DNA of 64,000 nt. Origin: Cymodocea nodosa (Eukaryota > Streptophyta > Magnoliopsida > Alismatales > Cymodoceaceae). The stretch spans positions 3,534,001-3,598,000 of the forward strand of contig JAZBRI010000009.1 of assembly GCA_036874045.1 (NCBI GenBank), written 5' to 3'. A program made the translations under genes and the position numbers. This document shows, one piece after another, positions 25,401 through 37,061 of this stretch; the first letter of the stretch is position 1, and each line of letters opens with the position of its first letter. The notes beneath the pieces are model-generated. The model searched no databases. It was given only the letters and a program-made list of their open reading frames with translations, and had not been told where the DNA came from.

Positions 25401-28400
25401 GTAATAGAAATGAAGAGAGAAATTAAAATTTAGACTATAGCGTAGCTTGACTTTTTATAGCTAACACTTATCTTAAAAAAAGAGAATAGTATTTAGTTAC
25501 ATTTGGAACTGATTTAAATGCTAATAAAATAGATTTTTTTATTTAAAAAATAGATCAAAGAATGTATAAAAATTGTAAGGTTGTTTCAGAAAAAAAATTA
25601 TACAACTTAAGTTGTTAATATTAGATGTTAATATCAAGATTAGAAAGAGAAATACTGATGTATATAAGAATCCAAGAATTAAGTGGTGGAATCTAAAAAG
25701 TGAAAATAAAATGATATTTAGAGATAACTTGTAAAAAAAAAGGAATTTGGAAACTATAGTGTGCTCTAGGTATTCCCACTGTCTGCAGTTAGTATTTTTT
25801 TTGAAAATTGAATGTCGGTGAACATCTGTGTTGTTTTTACTGAAATTGTTATGGATATTTTGTCATGCTGTACAACACAGTTAGGGGTTTATGTTTTTGG
25901 TGCTACTTAGGGGTTTTGCTCACCATGTTTACAAAAACATGATTTATTGGTTAGTTCTGCTGAAAATGAAAAAAATTTCCAGAGGATGGTCAAGGATGAT
26001 AGGATGTATCCACATTAACAGAAATCTCATACACGAGGAGTACCACATTAAATTTTGATGCTTGTAAGAGTTTTTTTTTTTATGATAGTATTTTTGCTTA
26101 AATTTGAATTGAAAACTTCTCTCATAATATAGTGAAAGATCGATTACACTATTGTGTTATAAATAATAATTATTATAGAAAAACAGAATTATCTAGAAGG
26201 AAATAAAGAAAATATTTGTGCATGTCGGAAAGTTATGAAACAAAAGAAATGGAAAATCTAGATTTCTATAAAATGAAAAGTTTAGATTCCTATTAAAAAT
26301 TGGGGTGTTTGTGCATGTTTCGAAAAGTTAGGAAAGTCAAAATTTCCGAAGTTATTTATGTTAGAAGGAATGATTAGAAATAAAATATAATTTTTTAATT
26401 AAAGTATTTCAATAATTATTTTTTTACTTTTTATTTAATCTATTTCTTCACTTCATAATACTTATATTTTAAGAAAAGTTATCAATACTATTTATTTTTA
26501 TTATTAAGTGAACTTATTTATTTATTGATAATGTCATAAAGAAATTGAAAAAATGTTGTCTTGTCCATTAACTAGTTGAACATAACATATCACAAACCAT
26601 AGTTAATAACATAAGAAAATATGTTGTTAGAAACAATAATATGACCCACAACCTTAGAACAATAATATGACCTAAGTATGGCATAATCAAGTATACATAT
26701 GCATTTTCCATGTCCCATCCATGCTGATATATAATATAAATGCATTACCAATAATAATCAATGGAAAAATCATACAATAATCAACAAAGAAGGTGCAATG
26801 ATAAATAACATGAAAAATTTTGGACTAAATAATTGGAAACTTACAAGGCCAAAAATTGTAATTTTTTGAAATGCCCCCTTCTACTTCCTCTACCTCCTCG
26901 TCGCTCCCAATGAATCCAACGATTTCTTCCTTTTCCACACACAAACTAGGAGCCAACCAAACAACAACTCAATGCCCTCCACACATGGAAGCTTCTCCAA
27001 CCAAATGCTCATCACACGTCGCACCTATGCGAGGATGGAGGTTGGTTGTGTCACTTCCCAACACATGAATAACATCTCCACTCATTGGACAACTTACCTA
27101 CGATGCACCACCACCATTAATAAGCAACTATACGATGTTGATGATAGCGATAAGGATGATGATGATCTCTCCTTCTCACCTAGGGCTTGATTGGATGAAT
27201 GGGGGAAAAATTTGGCCTAGTTATAAATCGTGAAATCACGCATGATTTTGCTTATGCTATGCTCAGGAGAGATGACAACGGGCGTGCCTAGAAGAGATGG
27301 TAGTGGGCGTGCTCGAGAGAGATAGTAGTGGGTGTGTTAAGGAGAGATGGTAGTGGGTGTGCTTGGGAGAGATCTTCGTGCTCAAGAGAGACGATAGTTG
27401 ACGTACCTGAGAGAGACAAGCACTTAAGATTTTTAGACTTTCGAAGGGGATGGATTTTGAAAGTCCAGATTCCCATTTCTTTTATACCTGGGAAATTTTT
27501 TAACTTTCCCAGGATTCTAGTATTTGCATAAACACATCAAATCATTTCTTTACTTTCTTTTTCTAAACTTCTTGGAATTCTAGAAGGCAAAAACCCCCCC
27601 TCCCCAAAAAAAAAAGTCCCTTTGTGATCTTACTAGCCAAAGGTAGCATGCAAATTCCAAATTGCTAGAAGTACATCATGAGGTAGAAGACAAGAAATTT
27701 TCATTGCTGAATTATCAATGCCATTGAAATCATGTTTGTTGTAATATCGTTGGATCGAGATTGTTTAGAAGGAGGGTGAATTAAGGAGACTATCTTTTTG
27801 TAAAACTTTTTATTCTTTTTGAAATACAATTGATCAAAACATTAAATACTTTGAGAAACCACGAAAATAGAACATACAATATTTTATAATAGTTCTTCTA
27901 AATCAGGTATGTCCACTCTTTGAGTTTCACTTAAGATTTCACTATACACTTGGAGTTTTTTGTTCATTTGACAATTTGATGTTACACCTTGTTTTCCTTA
28001 ATTCAACATTGACCATAGTTTAAAGATAAACACCATGATGCACAATACTCGTGTTCATGTAAACCCTATAAAGACATCAACTTTCAATATTTAAACACTA
28101 CGAACTAATGAAATATCCTTTTTGTTAAGTTCGTCTTCTACTAACAACCTTAATAGAATAGGTTTAAGGAAACTATTGTAAGTTCAAGAGAAAAACTTAA
28201 AAGATTAGAAATATACGCAAAAATTCGTTTTTCTCAAAAACAATTGAAGTTCAACTGAGTTGGAAAGCCTTTTTTGGATCTTCTACAAACTTCAAGCTCT
28301 CCAAAGATTAATTTTCACAAAGCTCTTGATTAGGTGTTCTTGTGTGGTTGCTTTAGTGGTGTTTTTCATATTCTGGTGGTGTTACTTTTTACCTCAATAT

Positions 28401-31400
28401 TATCACGTATTTATAATCATGTATAAATGTACACGATTAAATGCATGTTTAATCATGATTTCTAGTTCTTTAGTAATAAATGTGGAAGATGTGAGTTGAT
28501 AGTCACTCTTTCACGATCTTTGAAAAAGTCTATTTGATTTGAATTTTAAACTGCATGTCTCTTTTTATTTGCTGTGTCTTTTGACTTGGTCAATATTAAC
28601 TTATGTTATTTTTCTTGTTAAATTGTTTCTGCAATAAAATACAAAATGAATTTTCTTGTAAAACTAACTTTCATAAAATTCGTTAAATAATCTGGAACAA
28701 CAATTCATAAAGTTATAACAATAAACTTCAATAAGAAGTACATCATTATATTCATGGAGTTTATCTAAACATAATGAATTACTCCGTTACATTTAGACTT
28801 GTTGTTTTTCTATTGTAACAATGTTCATGTGTATAAAGGTTAAACATAATGAACTAACTTCATTAAGTTTACGTAAAAATTACAAGCACATGTTTATGTA
28901 CATCAATGATAAATACAGTGAATTAACTTTGTTAAGTTTACGTAAATAGCGTGAGCATACATCTAAGTGTAAAGAATAAACATAACATACTAACTTCTTT
29001 GAGTTTATATAAACATCACGAGTATCTTATAGAGTTTACACAAGTCTAAACACAATAAAATAATTTCATTAAGTTTATATGAATATCATGAATTCCTCAT
29101 GAAAGTTATATTCATAAACACAATAAACTAATTTCTTTGAGTTTATGTAAACTTCACAAACTATTGTGGGGTTAACATATACTCAAATACAACATCCTAA
29201 CTTTGTTTACACAAACATTATGAACTTATTCTGTTAAGTTTGTACTTGTAAAATTTTAATATGCAGTTCTAAGTTAGACTTCTTTAGCTATAGTTTCAAG
29301 ACACAAATAAATAAATAAATTATTATTAAAACAAAAATACAATCCATAATAAACACCATATCTAAGAACCCTTATCTTAGAGCAAAGGCCATTGTTTCAT
29401 ATTTCCCTACCGAATTATGTCATTAACAAATTTCTGCAATCAACAATTAAAACTATGTGCTGTGTTCCCATAGCAATTAGAAAACTATGTCCAGGGTTCA
29501 TATCTTTAAAATGCTGATTTTTCAGTGAATGTTACTAGTTAATATTAATGATCATTATTCATAATTTAATGAATAACAGGCCGTTTATAAGCAGTGCATA
29601 ATGTACTACTATAATCAGGTCATTTATATTCAATGAAAAAATATACTGTTATATCATTAAGGAAGTTATAGTGATTAGTAGTATAACGAAGAAACTCAAA
29701 TTATTTAGGGGTTTCTATATCATTAAAATGCCTTTGTCGTGCTACATGAGGGTTATTTTGCTAGAAATTTGAAGACTAGTTATAGTAATTAGTAGTACAC
29801 ATAGGAAAAAAATTTCAAATATATGTGCCTGTTCAATAATTAATAGATTTTGGAGTTGTTCTTATTTTAATATAGTTGTATATGCATCTTTGTCTTTTAT
29901 ATATTAATTGTAGTGGTATGTGCATCCTTAGGAAATGACTAGTGCCAATGGAAAGAAAGGTAGAGGATGAAGTCATTGTAGTTAGAGTGCTAGGGCAAAT
30001 GAGATGATATTGAATATTCTATGTGAAGCCATCAAAGAAGGAAATTGTAAAACCCTTGGCAGAAAGATATGAATAGAAATATGAAATTATGTAATAAAGA
30101 AGTACAATGAAGATTCAGTAGCAATAATGAAAGAAAAAAATTGATAGCTGGATAAAGACATGACAAAAAATATATAAGAATTATACAAAAATTAGGAGTT
30201 AAAGTGGTTGGGACTGAAATTATATTCATGGTTGTACTAATATTCCTAATGAAGTATGAAATAACTTTGTTGAGGTTATTTTATTTCTATACAAATAATT
30301 ATTTGTGACATTAACAATGTATATGATTTTAACTTATCCTATTTTTTGGCTATAGAAACATCAAAAATGTATTCCATACAAGGGGAAGGCCTGCCTAATT
30401 TACGATCAACTTCAAGCCGTATAGTCTTGCAAAAGGGATATGTAGCAACCAACCAACAAATCTTCTAGAAGCCATTAATTTGAATGATGATATGAACGAT
30501 AACTTGAATACAATGGCTAATCAAATTCATATAAATTTTAAGTCTGAAATTAAAGGAAACTCTATCCACATTGAAAGACATGGGTGCAATATTTGTGAAT
30601 TTCATTGTAGAAGATAAGGAAAAGACTTCAAAAAGGTTGGTTTTCATCAAGTGTATGACCCAAGTTCAAGAGTATGGTTGAATTTACAAGAAAAGAAGAT
30701 ATAGGGTAAGTTGATTACCTAGAGCACATTGTGTTCAACAACTGGACGATAGGATCTCATTGGAATTTGCACTCACGATGTTTGGAGAATGATGTTGTGA
30801 TGGATGACCTTGAGCGAAAATGAAATGTGAGTTGAAGACAACCTACGAGTTTTCGATGACCTCACGAGTGGAAGAAGCAACGTCTGGAGAAGGGAGGGAG
30901 CAATGACTAGAGAATGCGCAAATGGGTGAAGGAAAGGGTGAGTGTGCATCAAAGAGGGGAGGATGGAAGTTTGTAGGTCAGATAAGATGTGAAATGAAGA
31001 GGGGTGAGGGTAAGAATTCTAATTCCCTCAGGTATTAGAATTCCTTTTCATGGTGTGTGCACAAACATCCCTCACCTGAAATTGGATGGAATTTACATTC
31101 CTTTTTGACCAAATTTCAGGTGCACGAACCCCTCTTTAACTTTGAATGTTGTATGACCATATGCAAAAATTTAATATTGCTATGATGCATATACCTAGAT
31201 GGATAAGTGGTAATATTATAAGAGATAAGTTTAAAAATGATTTTATTAGGAGTAGAGTAGTTGTATTTATTGGGCAGAAGAGAAGATAAAAGAAAGTTGG
31301 TTTAATTGTATTCTTAAGAGGTCAAAGAACACATTAATTAGGAAAGAAGAATTAATTAGTGTAAAAGAATTTAAAAGAAATAATAAAAGGCCTAATGATA

Positions 31401-32184
31401 CTAAGAAATTGTGAGAATAGTTTTAATTCTATGTAATTTAATTGAAGATTTGACAATAAATAAAATTACATAGAAATCAAAAAATTCATGTAGTCAATCC
31501 TATATAGTGGAATTATAATTTGAATTATTCTTGTATTGCTAATTATAAATTAGTCATGAAAAACACGTTATAAAAAAGTTTTATATATATATATATATAT
31601 ATATGAAAGTTTGCTACATCTTCATTGATGAATGATGATTAGATTTATTATATATTACATTAAAAGCGGTGTTAGTGAGAGTTGCTTCATTTTTGATGTT
31701 TTTTCACAGCTGGTTTGACGGAGCAAATAAAGCTTGATCGCTATCTGCAGCCGCATTTCCGGTACTACATGAGAGAAGTTCGCACGGTTGTATATTCCCA
31801 ATTTTTGGAATCCTACAAGAGTGTAACAATGGAAGCAATGGCAAATGCATTTGGAGTGACCGGGCACTTTATTGATTTGTAAGTGTCTTGTGTTCTGTTC
31901 TTTTGTATTAAATGTTGTTCATGGTATCTAGTATCCTCAAATCTTGTTTCCATAATATACGTCAGTTGATTTAGATTTAATGTTTTATAACGGTCAATCA
32001 TAATCGCAGGGAGTTGTCTCGTTTTATAGCAGCTGGGAAACTTCATTGCAAGATTGATAAAGTCGCTGGGGTCCTCGAGACAAATAGACCTGATGCAAAA
32101 AATGCTCTCTATCAGTCGACCATCAAGCAAGGGGATTTCTTGTTAAATCGGATCCAGAAGCTTTCTCGTGTGATAGATCTGTGA
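19496..32184 (+). CDS. RPN7: 26S proteasome non-ATPase regulatory subunit 6 (RPN7), eight coding exons
   Basis: RPN7 is a PCI-domain subunit of the lid of the 19S regulatory particle and helps hold the deubiquitinating lid together. Coding exons: 19496-19628, 19717-19831, 23620-23710, 24281-24426, 24521-24740, 24812-24920, 31710-31878, 32010-32184. All introns are GT-AG and the joined length is 1158 bases, giving 385 residues plus TGA, close to the family length. Hallmarks are [17 protein letters not shown] (exon 3), [16 protein letters not shown] (exon 4), [20 protein letters not shown] (exon 5), [20 protein letters not shown] (exon 7) and the PCI end [16 protein letters not shown] to the C-terminal RVIDL (exon 8). 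The N-terminal 80 residues are the most variable, as in other plants. Introns 2 (3.8 kb) and 6 (6.8 kb) are filled with transposon remains. No coding lesion is seen, so it should be functional. Confidence 0.96.
20038..22715 (+). mobile_element. RTE-type LINE, decayed, in RPN7 intron 2
   Basis: Plus-strand reverse transcriptase remains. In order: a frame at 20668-21039 with the pre-RT region (SDDWRKGN near its end), then [34 protein letters not shown] (about 21264-21300), LNQGSSL (about 21444), the C-terminal EYMEC-like region and [20 protein letters not shown] (about 22255-22310). The 3' end shows the RTE signature: GATTGACTCCATGCAGTG, then a TTTGTTGTTA tail at about 22665-22710. Many stops and a lost YADD box make it dead. 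It has the same orientation as RPN7. Confidence 0.8.
23728..23815 (+). mobile_element. RTE LINE 3'-end fragment in RPN7 intron 3
   Basis: GATTCATGTGGTTGACCCCA, then CACATAATAGAAGGCATTGG and TTGTTGTT. This is the characteristic 3' terminal block of plant RTE LINEs, here as a short 5'-truncated insertion just after exon 3. Confidence 0.6.
25437..25745 (+). mobile_element. RTE LINE fragment in RPN7 intron 6
   Basis: Matches the 5' portion of the intron 2 element: TAGCTAACACTTAT, AGTATTTAGTTACATT and AAAATGATATTTAGAGATAA occur in the same order at about 20046-20330. It covers only this part, so it is a truncated relative. Confidence 0.6.
26205..27540. mobile_element. Non-autonomous Harbinger-like element with inserted sequence
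   Basis: Left side ATATTTGTGCATGTCGGAAA, with a second terminus-like copy GGGTGTTTGTGCATGTTTCG at 26304. Right side TTGCATAAACACATC ends at about 27538. The interior holds a C-rich coding-like stretch (26871-27068: an ATG frame rich in Ser/Thr/Pro) and then a G-rich minisatellite at about 27250-27420 with AGAGATGGTAGTGGGYGTG units. No transposase is visible. Edges are approximate and two elements may be nested. Confidence 0.45.
27737..29270 (-). mobile_element. Copia-type LTR, minus orientation, in RPN7 intron 6
   Basis: Read on the minus strand, the segment ends ATTCACCCTCCTTCTAAACA and then CTCGATCCAACGATATTACAACA, the typical end of plant copia LTRs carrying a 'CACCC..CTAGAT/CTCGATCC' block. 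No pol frame adjoins, so it is probably a solo LTR. The far end is approximate. It carries the tandem array listed next. Confidence 0.45.
28730..29260. repeat. Diverged tandem array of about 66-74 bp units, seven copies
   Basis: The core AACTAACTTCATTAAGTTTA and variants recur near 28777, 28851, 28921, 28987, 29057, 29125 and 29194. The units are strongly diverged, so the array is old. It lies within the LTR-like segment of intron 6. Confidence 0.6.
29890..31139 (+). mobile_element. Harbinger-like element with Myb-like ORF remnant
   Basis: The plus strand around 29930-30650 has decayed frames that loosely fit the Myb/SANT-like accessory protein of PIF/Harbinger elements ([20 protein letters not shown], then a region with [12 protein letters not shown]). 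The right end at about 31080-31137 is a Harbinger-type terminus: read backwards it starts AGAGGGGTTCGTGCACCTG. About 30840-30990 is G-rich. The left end is uncertain and the protein match is weak, so the family call rests mainly on the terminus. Confidence 0.4.
31140..31570 (+). mobile_element. RTE LINE 3'-end fragment in RPN7 intron 6
   Basis: Parallels the last 400 bases of the intron 2 LINE: ATGACCATATGCAAAAA, TAATATTATAAGAGATAA, AGGAAAGAAGAATTAATTAG, and the terminal block TTCATGTAGTCAATCC followed by a degraded TTG-rich tail. It joins directly to the end of the preceding Harbinger-like element. Confidence 0.65.
31582..31604. repeat. TA microsatellite before RPN7 exon 7
   Basis: A perfect TA run about 105 bases upstream of the exon 7 acceptor. 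Confidence 0.9.
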
Positions 32185-32497
32185 GAGGATATATAAATTT
32201 GCTTGGTGAAATTTGAATATTTCAATCTCTACGCAGAAGTATGCAATATGTTCACGATCCCAATCTTTCATAGATTTTTGTTGATCCGTTTCCGAGCTTT
32301 TTGTTGGGCCTTGTAAGGCTTGCGAATCGTGATAAAAATCTTGGAGGATTCTTGCAATTTGATAGTTTCTTTATGGGGCAATAGTAGCGTAGGGTTTGCA
32401 AAATCAGTGTTTTAGATGAAAATTGTTGCATAAAAGATTTCATGTCTTGAATGGTTGCATTTAATGTGATACATAACCATGCCGGTGTAATTTGTAC

Positions 32498-32503
32498 AAT
32501 AAA
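32498..32503 (+). terminator. Candidate polyadenylation signal of RPN7
   Basis: AATAAA 314 bases after the stop codon, following T-rich sequence. Plant signals are loose, so this is a likely but unproven choice. Confidence 0.45.
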
Positions 32504-32509
32504 GGTGAA

Positions 32510-33642
32510 GAGGAAAATAAGAATTTTTTACGGTGGCTCTGTGCTGAGAAATAGCAGCCAAAATGATTGCCTCTCTAATTCTATTGTCTAACCACAGGAA
32601 TCCAAAATCTGTAGGAAATCAGTGCACTTGCAATAAATTCACGTCGAACTGATCATGAACGGTAGTGGCATCAAGAGAATTCGATTTATACATGGATAGG
32701 AAAGGTAATCTATTCGTGATTAGGAAATTTTGCCAGAATCTAAAAACTTTGAAAATTAGAAATGAACGTCAAGGTGAATTGTGGTGGAAATCTGTTTGCA
32801 AGTGAAAATTTTCTTATATATATGCTGTGTTGTGTTGGTTCGATTTAAATTGAATCATATTTAATACCATTCATATTGTGTTGTCTCCTGGTGCATCAAA
32901 TTACGGAAGACTTAATGGCGTTGATCCATCGTGTCGTGCTTTTTGACATTACATCGAATTATTGAAGTTTAAATTTCAAAACACATGACAAAAAAATTTA
33001 AAAAAAATAAGAAAGAGAAAAAATACGTGGCAAGGGAATAATTACATTATTACAAAATAAAAATAAAAAAGTAATTCTTTACTCTTAGCCTATTTTTATA
33101 TTCATATTTGTAAAATTATCTATTTAATCATCTTGTTCTTATTGATTGTGATGGCAAACAATGTAACGTATATTAAAACTTTTAAAATATTTACTTTTGG
33201 CTTAAATATTTTTTTATTTAAAATGTTACTACTAATGCAAAAAACTTATTTACATGTTATAGAAAATGTCATACTTTATTTTATATACCAAATTAAAAGA
33301 ATCGCATATGAAATCAAATTATTCTTATTTTCTACCAAAATTAATAATGTCAGACAATACTTACCTAATGTAATCAACATAATCTCTTATTTTTATAATG
33401 TCATCCAGAACCATAAGATTAATAATATGTAATCAAAAAACAAAAAGAAATTATACCTATATATCCTATTTTTATTCTATTTATAAATTTTAATACTACT
33501 CATTACATTAATCAACTATTATCTTTATCAAATTAAATTGAAAAGATAAAAACTAAAAAACAACTTTTTTAAAAAATAAATATTTTAAAATAATATGCAA
33601 GTACTTTCCTACAAAATTTTCAAAGAAAAATCAACAACTAGC
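32510..33642. other. Intergenic DNA between RPN7 and the X8 gene
   Basis: AT-rich. An open frame at 33133-33432 reaches 99 codons but is made of A/T-rich codons without a domain. No supported gene. Confidence 0.45.
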
Positions 33643-33645
33643 ATT

Positions 33646-33695
<50 letters not shown>
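33643..33695. repeat. Compound TA/GA microsatellite
   Basis: A TA run is followed immediately by a GA run of about 16 units, about 680 bases upstream of the X8 gene. A shorter GA tract occurs near 33863-33884. Confidence 0.9.
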
Positions 33696-33698
<3 letters not shown>

Positions 33699-34296
33699 AA
33701 CCAGCCAGACGGACTGTGGCAACACAGTCTAATCAGCTAGAACAACCTCTGGCACAACCTAGAAAATCAGATTGCATAGTATGGATTGATCATTCCTGAC
33801 GGCCTCATTGGAACTAACCCGAATGACATCTCTATTGCTGTGGTTCTCTTCTTTCATTCTCAAGAGAGAGAGAGAGCTAGAGAGAGAAACGGTATGAGTG
33901 TAGCAGAAGCAAAAAGCAAATCGGATGAAAAGCATGGCAAAACCACCACACGGTGGCTTTTCAATTTCTCTAAGATCAAGCAAGCACATATACCAAAACA
34001 AAAAGATGCTGAGAGGCCAAAACTTTCAGGTTTTATTACCAACTAAAGGCAATAATATCTATGATTTCAATCAGAATTTAAATTAAATATCGATAAAACT
34101 AAACACACACACATTCAAGCACCGAACTTGGCCTTGAATCAAGATCTTTAATCCTTTTTTATTCTTGGACTGGTGTCGCAAAAGCCAAGAAAAGAGAGCA
34201 GGGAAGAATCCTCTTTAGCTAGGCAGTGGCAACACTTTGTTGCCATCACAGATGTCTTCTTTTTCTTTTCAAATCCTCCCCAGCTCGTGTGAGCTT

Positions 34297-34303
34297 TATA
34301 TAA
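34297..34303 (+). promoter_or_regulatory. Candidate TATA box of the X8-domain gene
   Basis: TATATAA 71 bases upstream of the start codon in otherwise GC-balanced sequence, a normal position for a gene with a short leader. Confidence 0.45.
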
Positions 34304-34373
34304 CTGTGGCGGTGCACTGGTGGCACAGATCAGTTTCTTCTCGTTTGGGATCCAAAAAGCTCATCATAGCAAT

Positions 34374-35668
34374 ATGGAGAGGCTGCCGAAACACCAAATG
34401 TTGCTGTTGCTCACTTTTGCAATCCTACACCTGTGCCTTGGAACCTCATTCTTCGCTCGCTGCGGTAAGCACACATTCCATCTCCAAACTCATTCATGGG
34501 ATGATATATATATATATATATATGTCCCAGCTAGGGAGGGGGGAATTAAGAGGCAAAGGCAGAAGAAGGGCTTTCCATGGAATTCAATTTCTGAGAATAC
34601 ATCACACAGTAATCTACGTTAATGTCGATAGTTGTTAGCGAATTAAGTATAGAGTTTGCTCACTGGGTCTTCAGATTTCTTATTGTTGGGACGATGCACG
34701 CAGGAGGAGCAGCATCAGAGCAATCCACGCCTAGAGAGCAAAGAAAGGTGAAGATGGTGAGCCGCATGGATTCCCCGAATGATGACCCCTACAACTATGC
34801 GTATGCAGGCTCTCCTTTCAGGCTGCCCCCATATGACGACGTCATGGGCTCGCCTTCACCCTCTTCCTTACCCCAACATGACGACCCTGTTTATTGCGTT
34901 TATCCTCCGCCTCCACCACCCGCCACCGCCTGCCCTTCACCTCCAACCACCGGCATTCCACCACCCGCGAGCACCAGCCCTTCACCTCCAACCACTGGCC
35001 TTGCACCACCACCACCACCACCACCACCACCACCACCACCACCATCGCCGCCTTCACCTCCCCAGTACCCATTAACTCCAAGCCCACCTATCCAACAGCC
35101 AAGCCCACCAGGTCCCATCATCGTCAACCCAACCCCATCGACCCCTCCACCAACCCACGAGTTCCCAAGCCCGCCACAGTTCGTCCCCGCGCCACCGGTG
35201 TTCCAGCCCCCGATCGTCTACCCTCCGCCTTCCGTACCTCCACCGCCGTCGTCTCCGGGTACGAATTACAATCGCTTATGGTGCGTCGCGAAGCCCTCGG
35301 TCCCCGATCCAATCATCCAAGAGGCCATGAACTACGCTTGTGGGTCGGGAGCCGACTGCGACTCCATCCAACCCAATGGTTCGTGCTACGAGCCCAACAC
35401 GCTGATCGCACACGCCTCCTTCGCCTTCAACAGCTACTGGCAACGGACGAGGGTCGTCGGAGGGACCTGCGATTTCGGCGGAACCGCGATGTTGGTCACC
35501 AAAGACCCAAGTATGCGCCACACAACTTGGAGCGCATTCGATTACTTTTATTATTATTTTTCGTAAAACTATTCTTACGGTTTTGAACGTCGATTTTAAA
35601 AAGATTTCAATTCATGATTGCAATTTATTTTTACAGGCTTTGACGGCTGCCATTTTCAACGTGCTTGA
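34374..35668 (+). CDS. Secreted proline-rich protein with X8 (CBM43) domain, three exons
   Basis: Exons 34374-34464, 34704-35510 and 35637-35668 join in phase (930 bases) to 309 residues plus TGA. All introns are GT-AG. Residues 1-30 form a secretion signal (MLLLLTFAILHLCLG core). About 92-216 is a low-complexity Pro/Ser/Thr linker with 13 consecutive prolines (132-144). Residues 223-304 are an X8 domain with six cysteines (224, 243, 249, 258, 286, 304) and the usual WCVAKP, ACG, DC, NSYWQ, CDFGGTA and DGCHF landmarks. X8 domains bind callose (beta-1,3-glucan), as in plasmodesmal callose-binding proteins and the tails of some glucanases, so a cell-wall or apoplastic role is likely. It ends five residues after the last cysteine, so there is no C-terminal GPI-anchor signal. 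The last coding exon is only 32 bases, as is common in this family. Proline-rich architecture before a terminal X8 is less usual. Confidence 0.9.
35006..35044 (+). repeat. In-frame CCA microsatellite coding polyproline
   Basis: Thirteen CCA codons in a row within exon 2 of the X8 gene. Such runs vary in length between alleles without breaking the frame. Confidence 0.95.
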
Positions 35669-35751
35669 CAGAAGAAATTACGAAGAATTTTTTGTGGCAG
35701 ATCTCATGGGCTTCATATATATATATATATTTATAAAAAAAAAAAAAAAAA

Positions 35752-36660
35752 CGATTGTGAAGAAGTTTAAATTACACCTTTGCAGAATAATTCTCACTTT
35801 TTTCACCTGTAAAAGGCTCCATGTTATTTTTTCTAGTATGAAATAAGTCACCCCAAATTTTCTTTTTCTTCGCTGAATCAAAAGGTTCACTTGTTCGACA
35901 TCAACAGTTCAGTGCAGCAAGAAAATCTTGCCACTCCACTTTTCTTTTTCACATACAATAATTGAAGTAAAATCTTTTTTTTAAAAAATAATATATTTAT
36001 AAAAATAATCTGTTAACGTATAATCATCTCTTTCAAACAAATGCACCTTGAGATACATGAAAGCCTTCAATTTCATAAGCGACGTATAACCATCAAAATG
36101 TGTTTTTGAAATTTGCATTTTTGTTGAAATAAATTAGGCTGTCCGTCCGGGTTGCACATAAAAACCATGCTCTAAAACCTATATTTTTAAATTAAAAATA
36201 TGATTGCAGAAAGTTTCATTTCATTTTCGAGGAGTTATTACACTAATTTAAAATTTACTTGATTACCACTTTACCATTAATTAATTGTGAACTTTAAAAT
36301 GCATCACTTTGACGCCCAGCTCTATACCTCGTCAGTCACATTAGTATTTCCACCAAGTACTTCAGCTTGTTATTCCCCCATCAAGATGAAGAATATACAA
36401 CTGAAAAGATGCCATTATTTTTAATTATATGCCTTGTCGTCGTCACTTCGTCGACAGGATCCCTCCTTGTAGACAATGATATCCTGAAGAACCACGCGCT
36501 TGCCTCCCAACGCTCTTATCAAAATATAAGCTGATATGAAATGAGAACCATCTCCTTCTCCTTTTAAGGAACCAATTCAATTCTTCAGTCTGCCCTTTTT
36601 CCATTATAAGATTCTAACAGAAGTTGGAGGCAAGAACCAGATAAAACAAACCTATCCAAA
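35752..36660. other. Spacer between the X8 gene and a gypsy element
   Basis: No gene recognised. The right part should include the 5' LTR of the gypsy element that begins with the primer-binding site near 36675, but its left end could not be placed. Confidence 0.4.
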
Positions 36661-37061
36661 GTCCTTGCATCAACTTGGTATTGAAATCGTACGAATAAGA
36701 TAGTGAGAGGTGTACTAATGATCATCATTGATTGGAGATGGCAGAAGAACAAACCATTATCGAGATGGTTCGGTTGTTGGGTGCAAAAATGGACGCTCAG
36801 ACCACATTGTTGGAGGGCAAGATCGAGTCTGTCGCAAGTTTGATGGCCATGCAAGGTTAGGAATCAGTGGTAACTACAAAACCCTAATCCTAATTAACAA
36901 TGGGTGAGGGTGTTAGCATTTCCAAACCTAAAATTTGGACTTGTTACTCTTTGATGGGTACAGCGATTTGGAGGAGTGAGTTCATATGATGGGTGATGGT
37001 GGTGAACATTAACATGTGTGGTATGACATCGCACTGGTTTAAGGCATTCAAGAGCAATTAA

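Noticed and set aside
34842..35586. Other frames across the X8 exon (polyhistidine, polythreonine and polyvaline/glycine products)
   Set aside because: They arise from reading the CCA repeat out of frame. Only one frame joins to a signal peptide, a six-cysteine X8 domain and correct splice sites.
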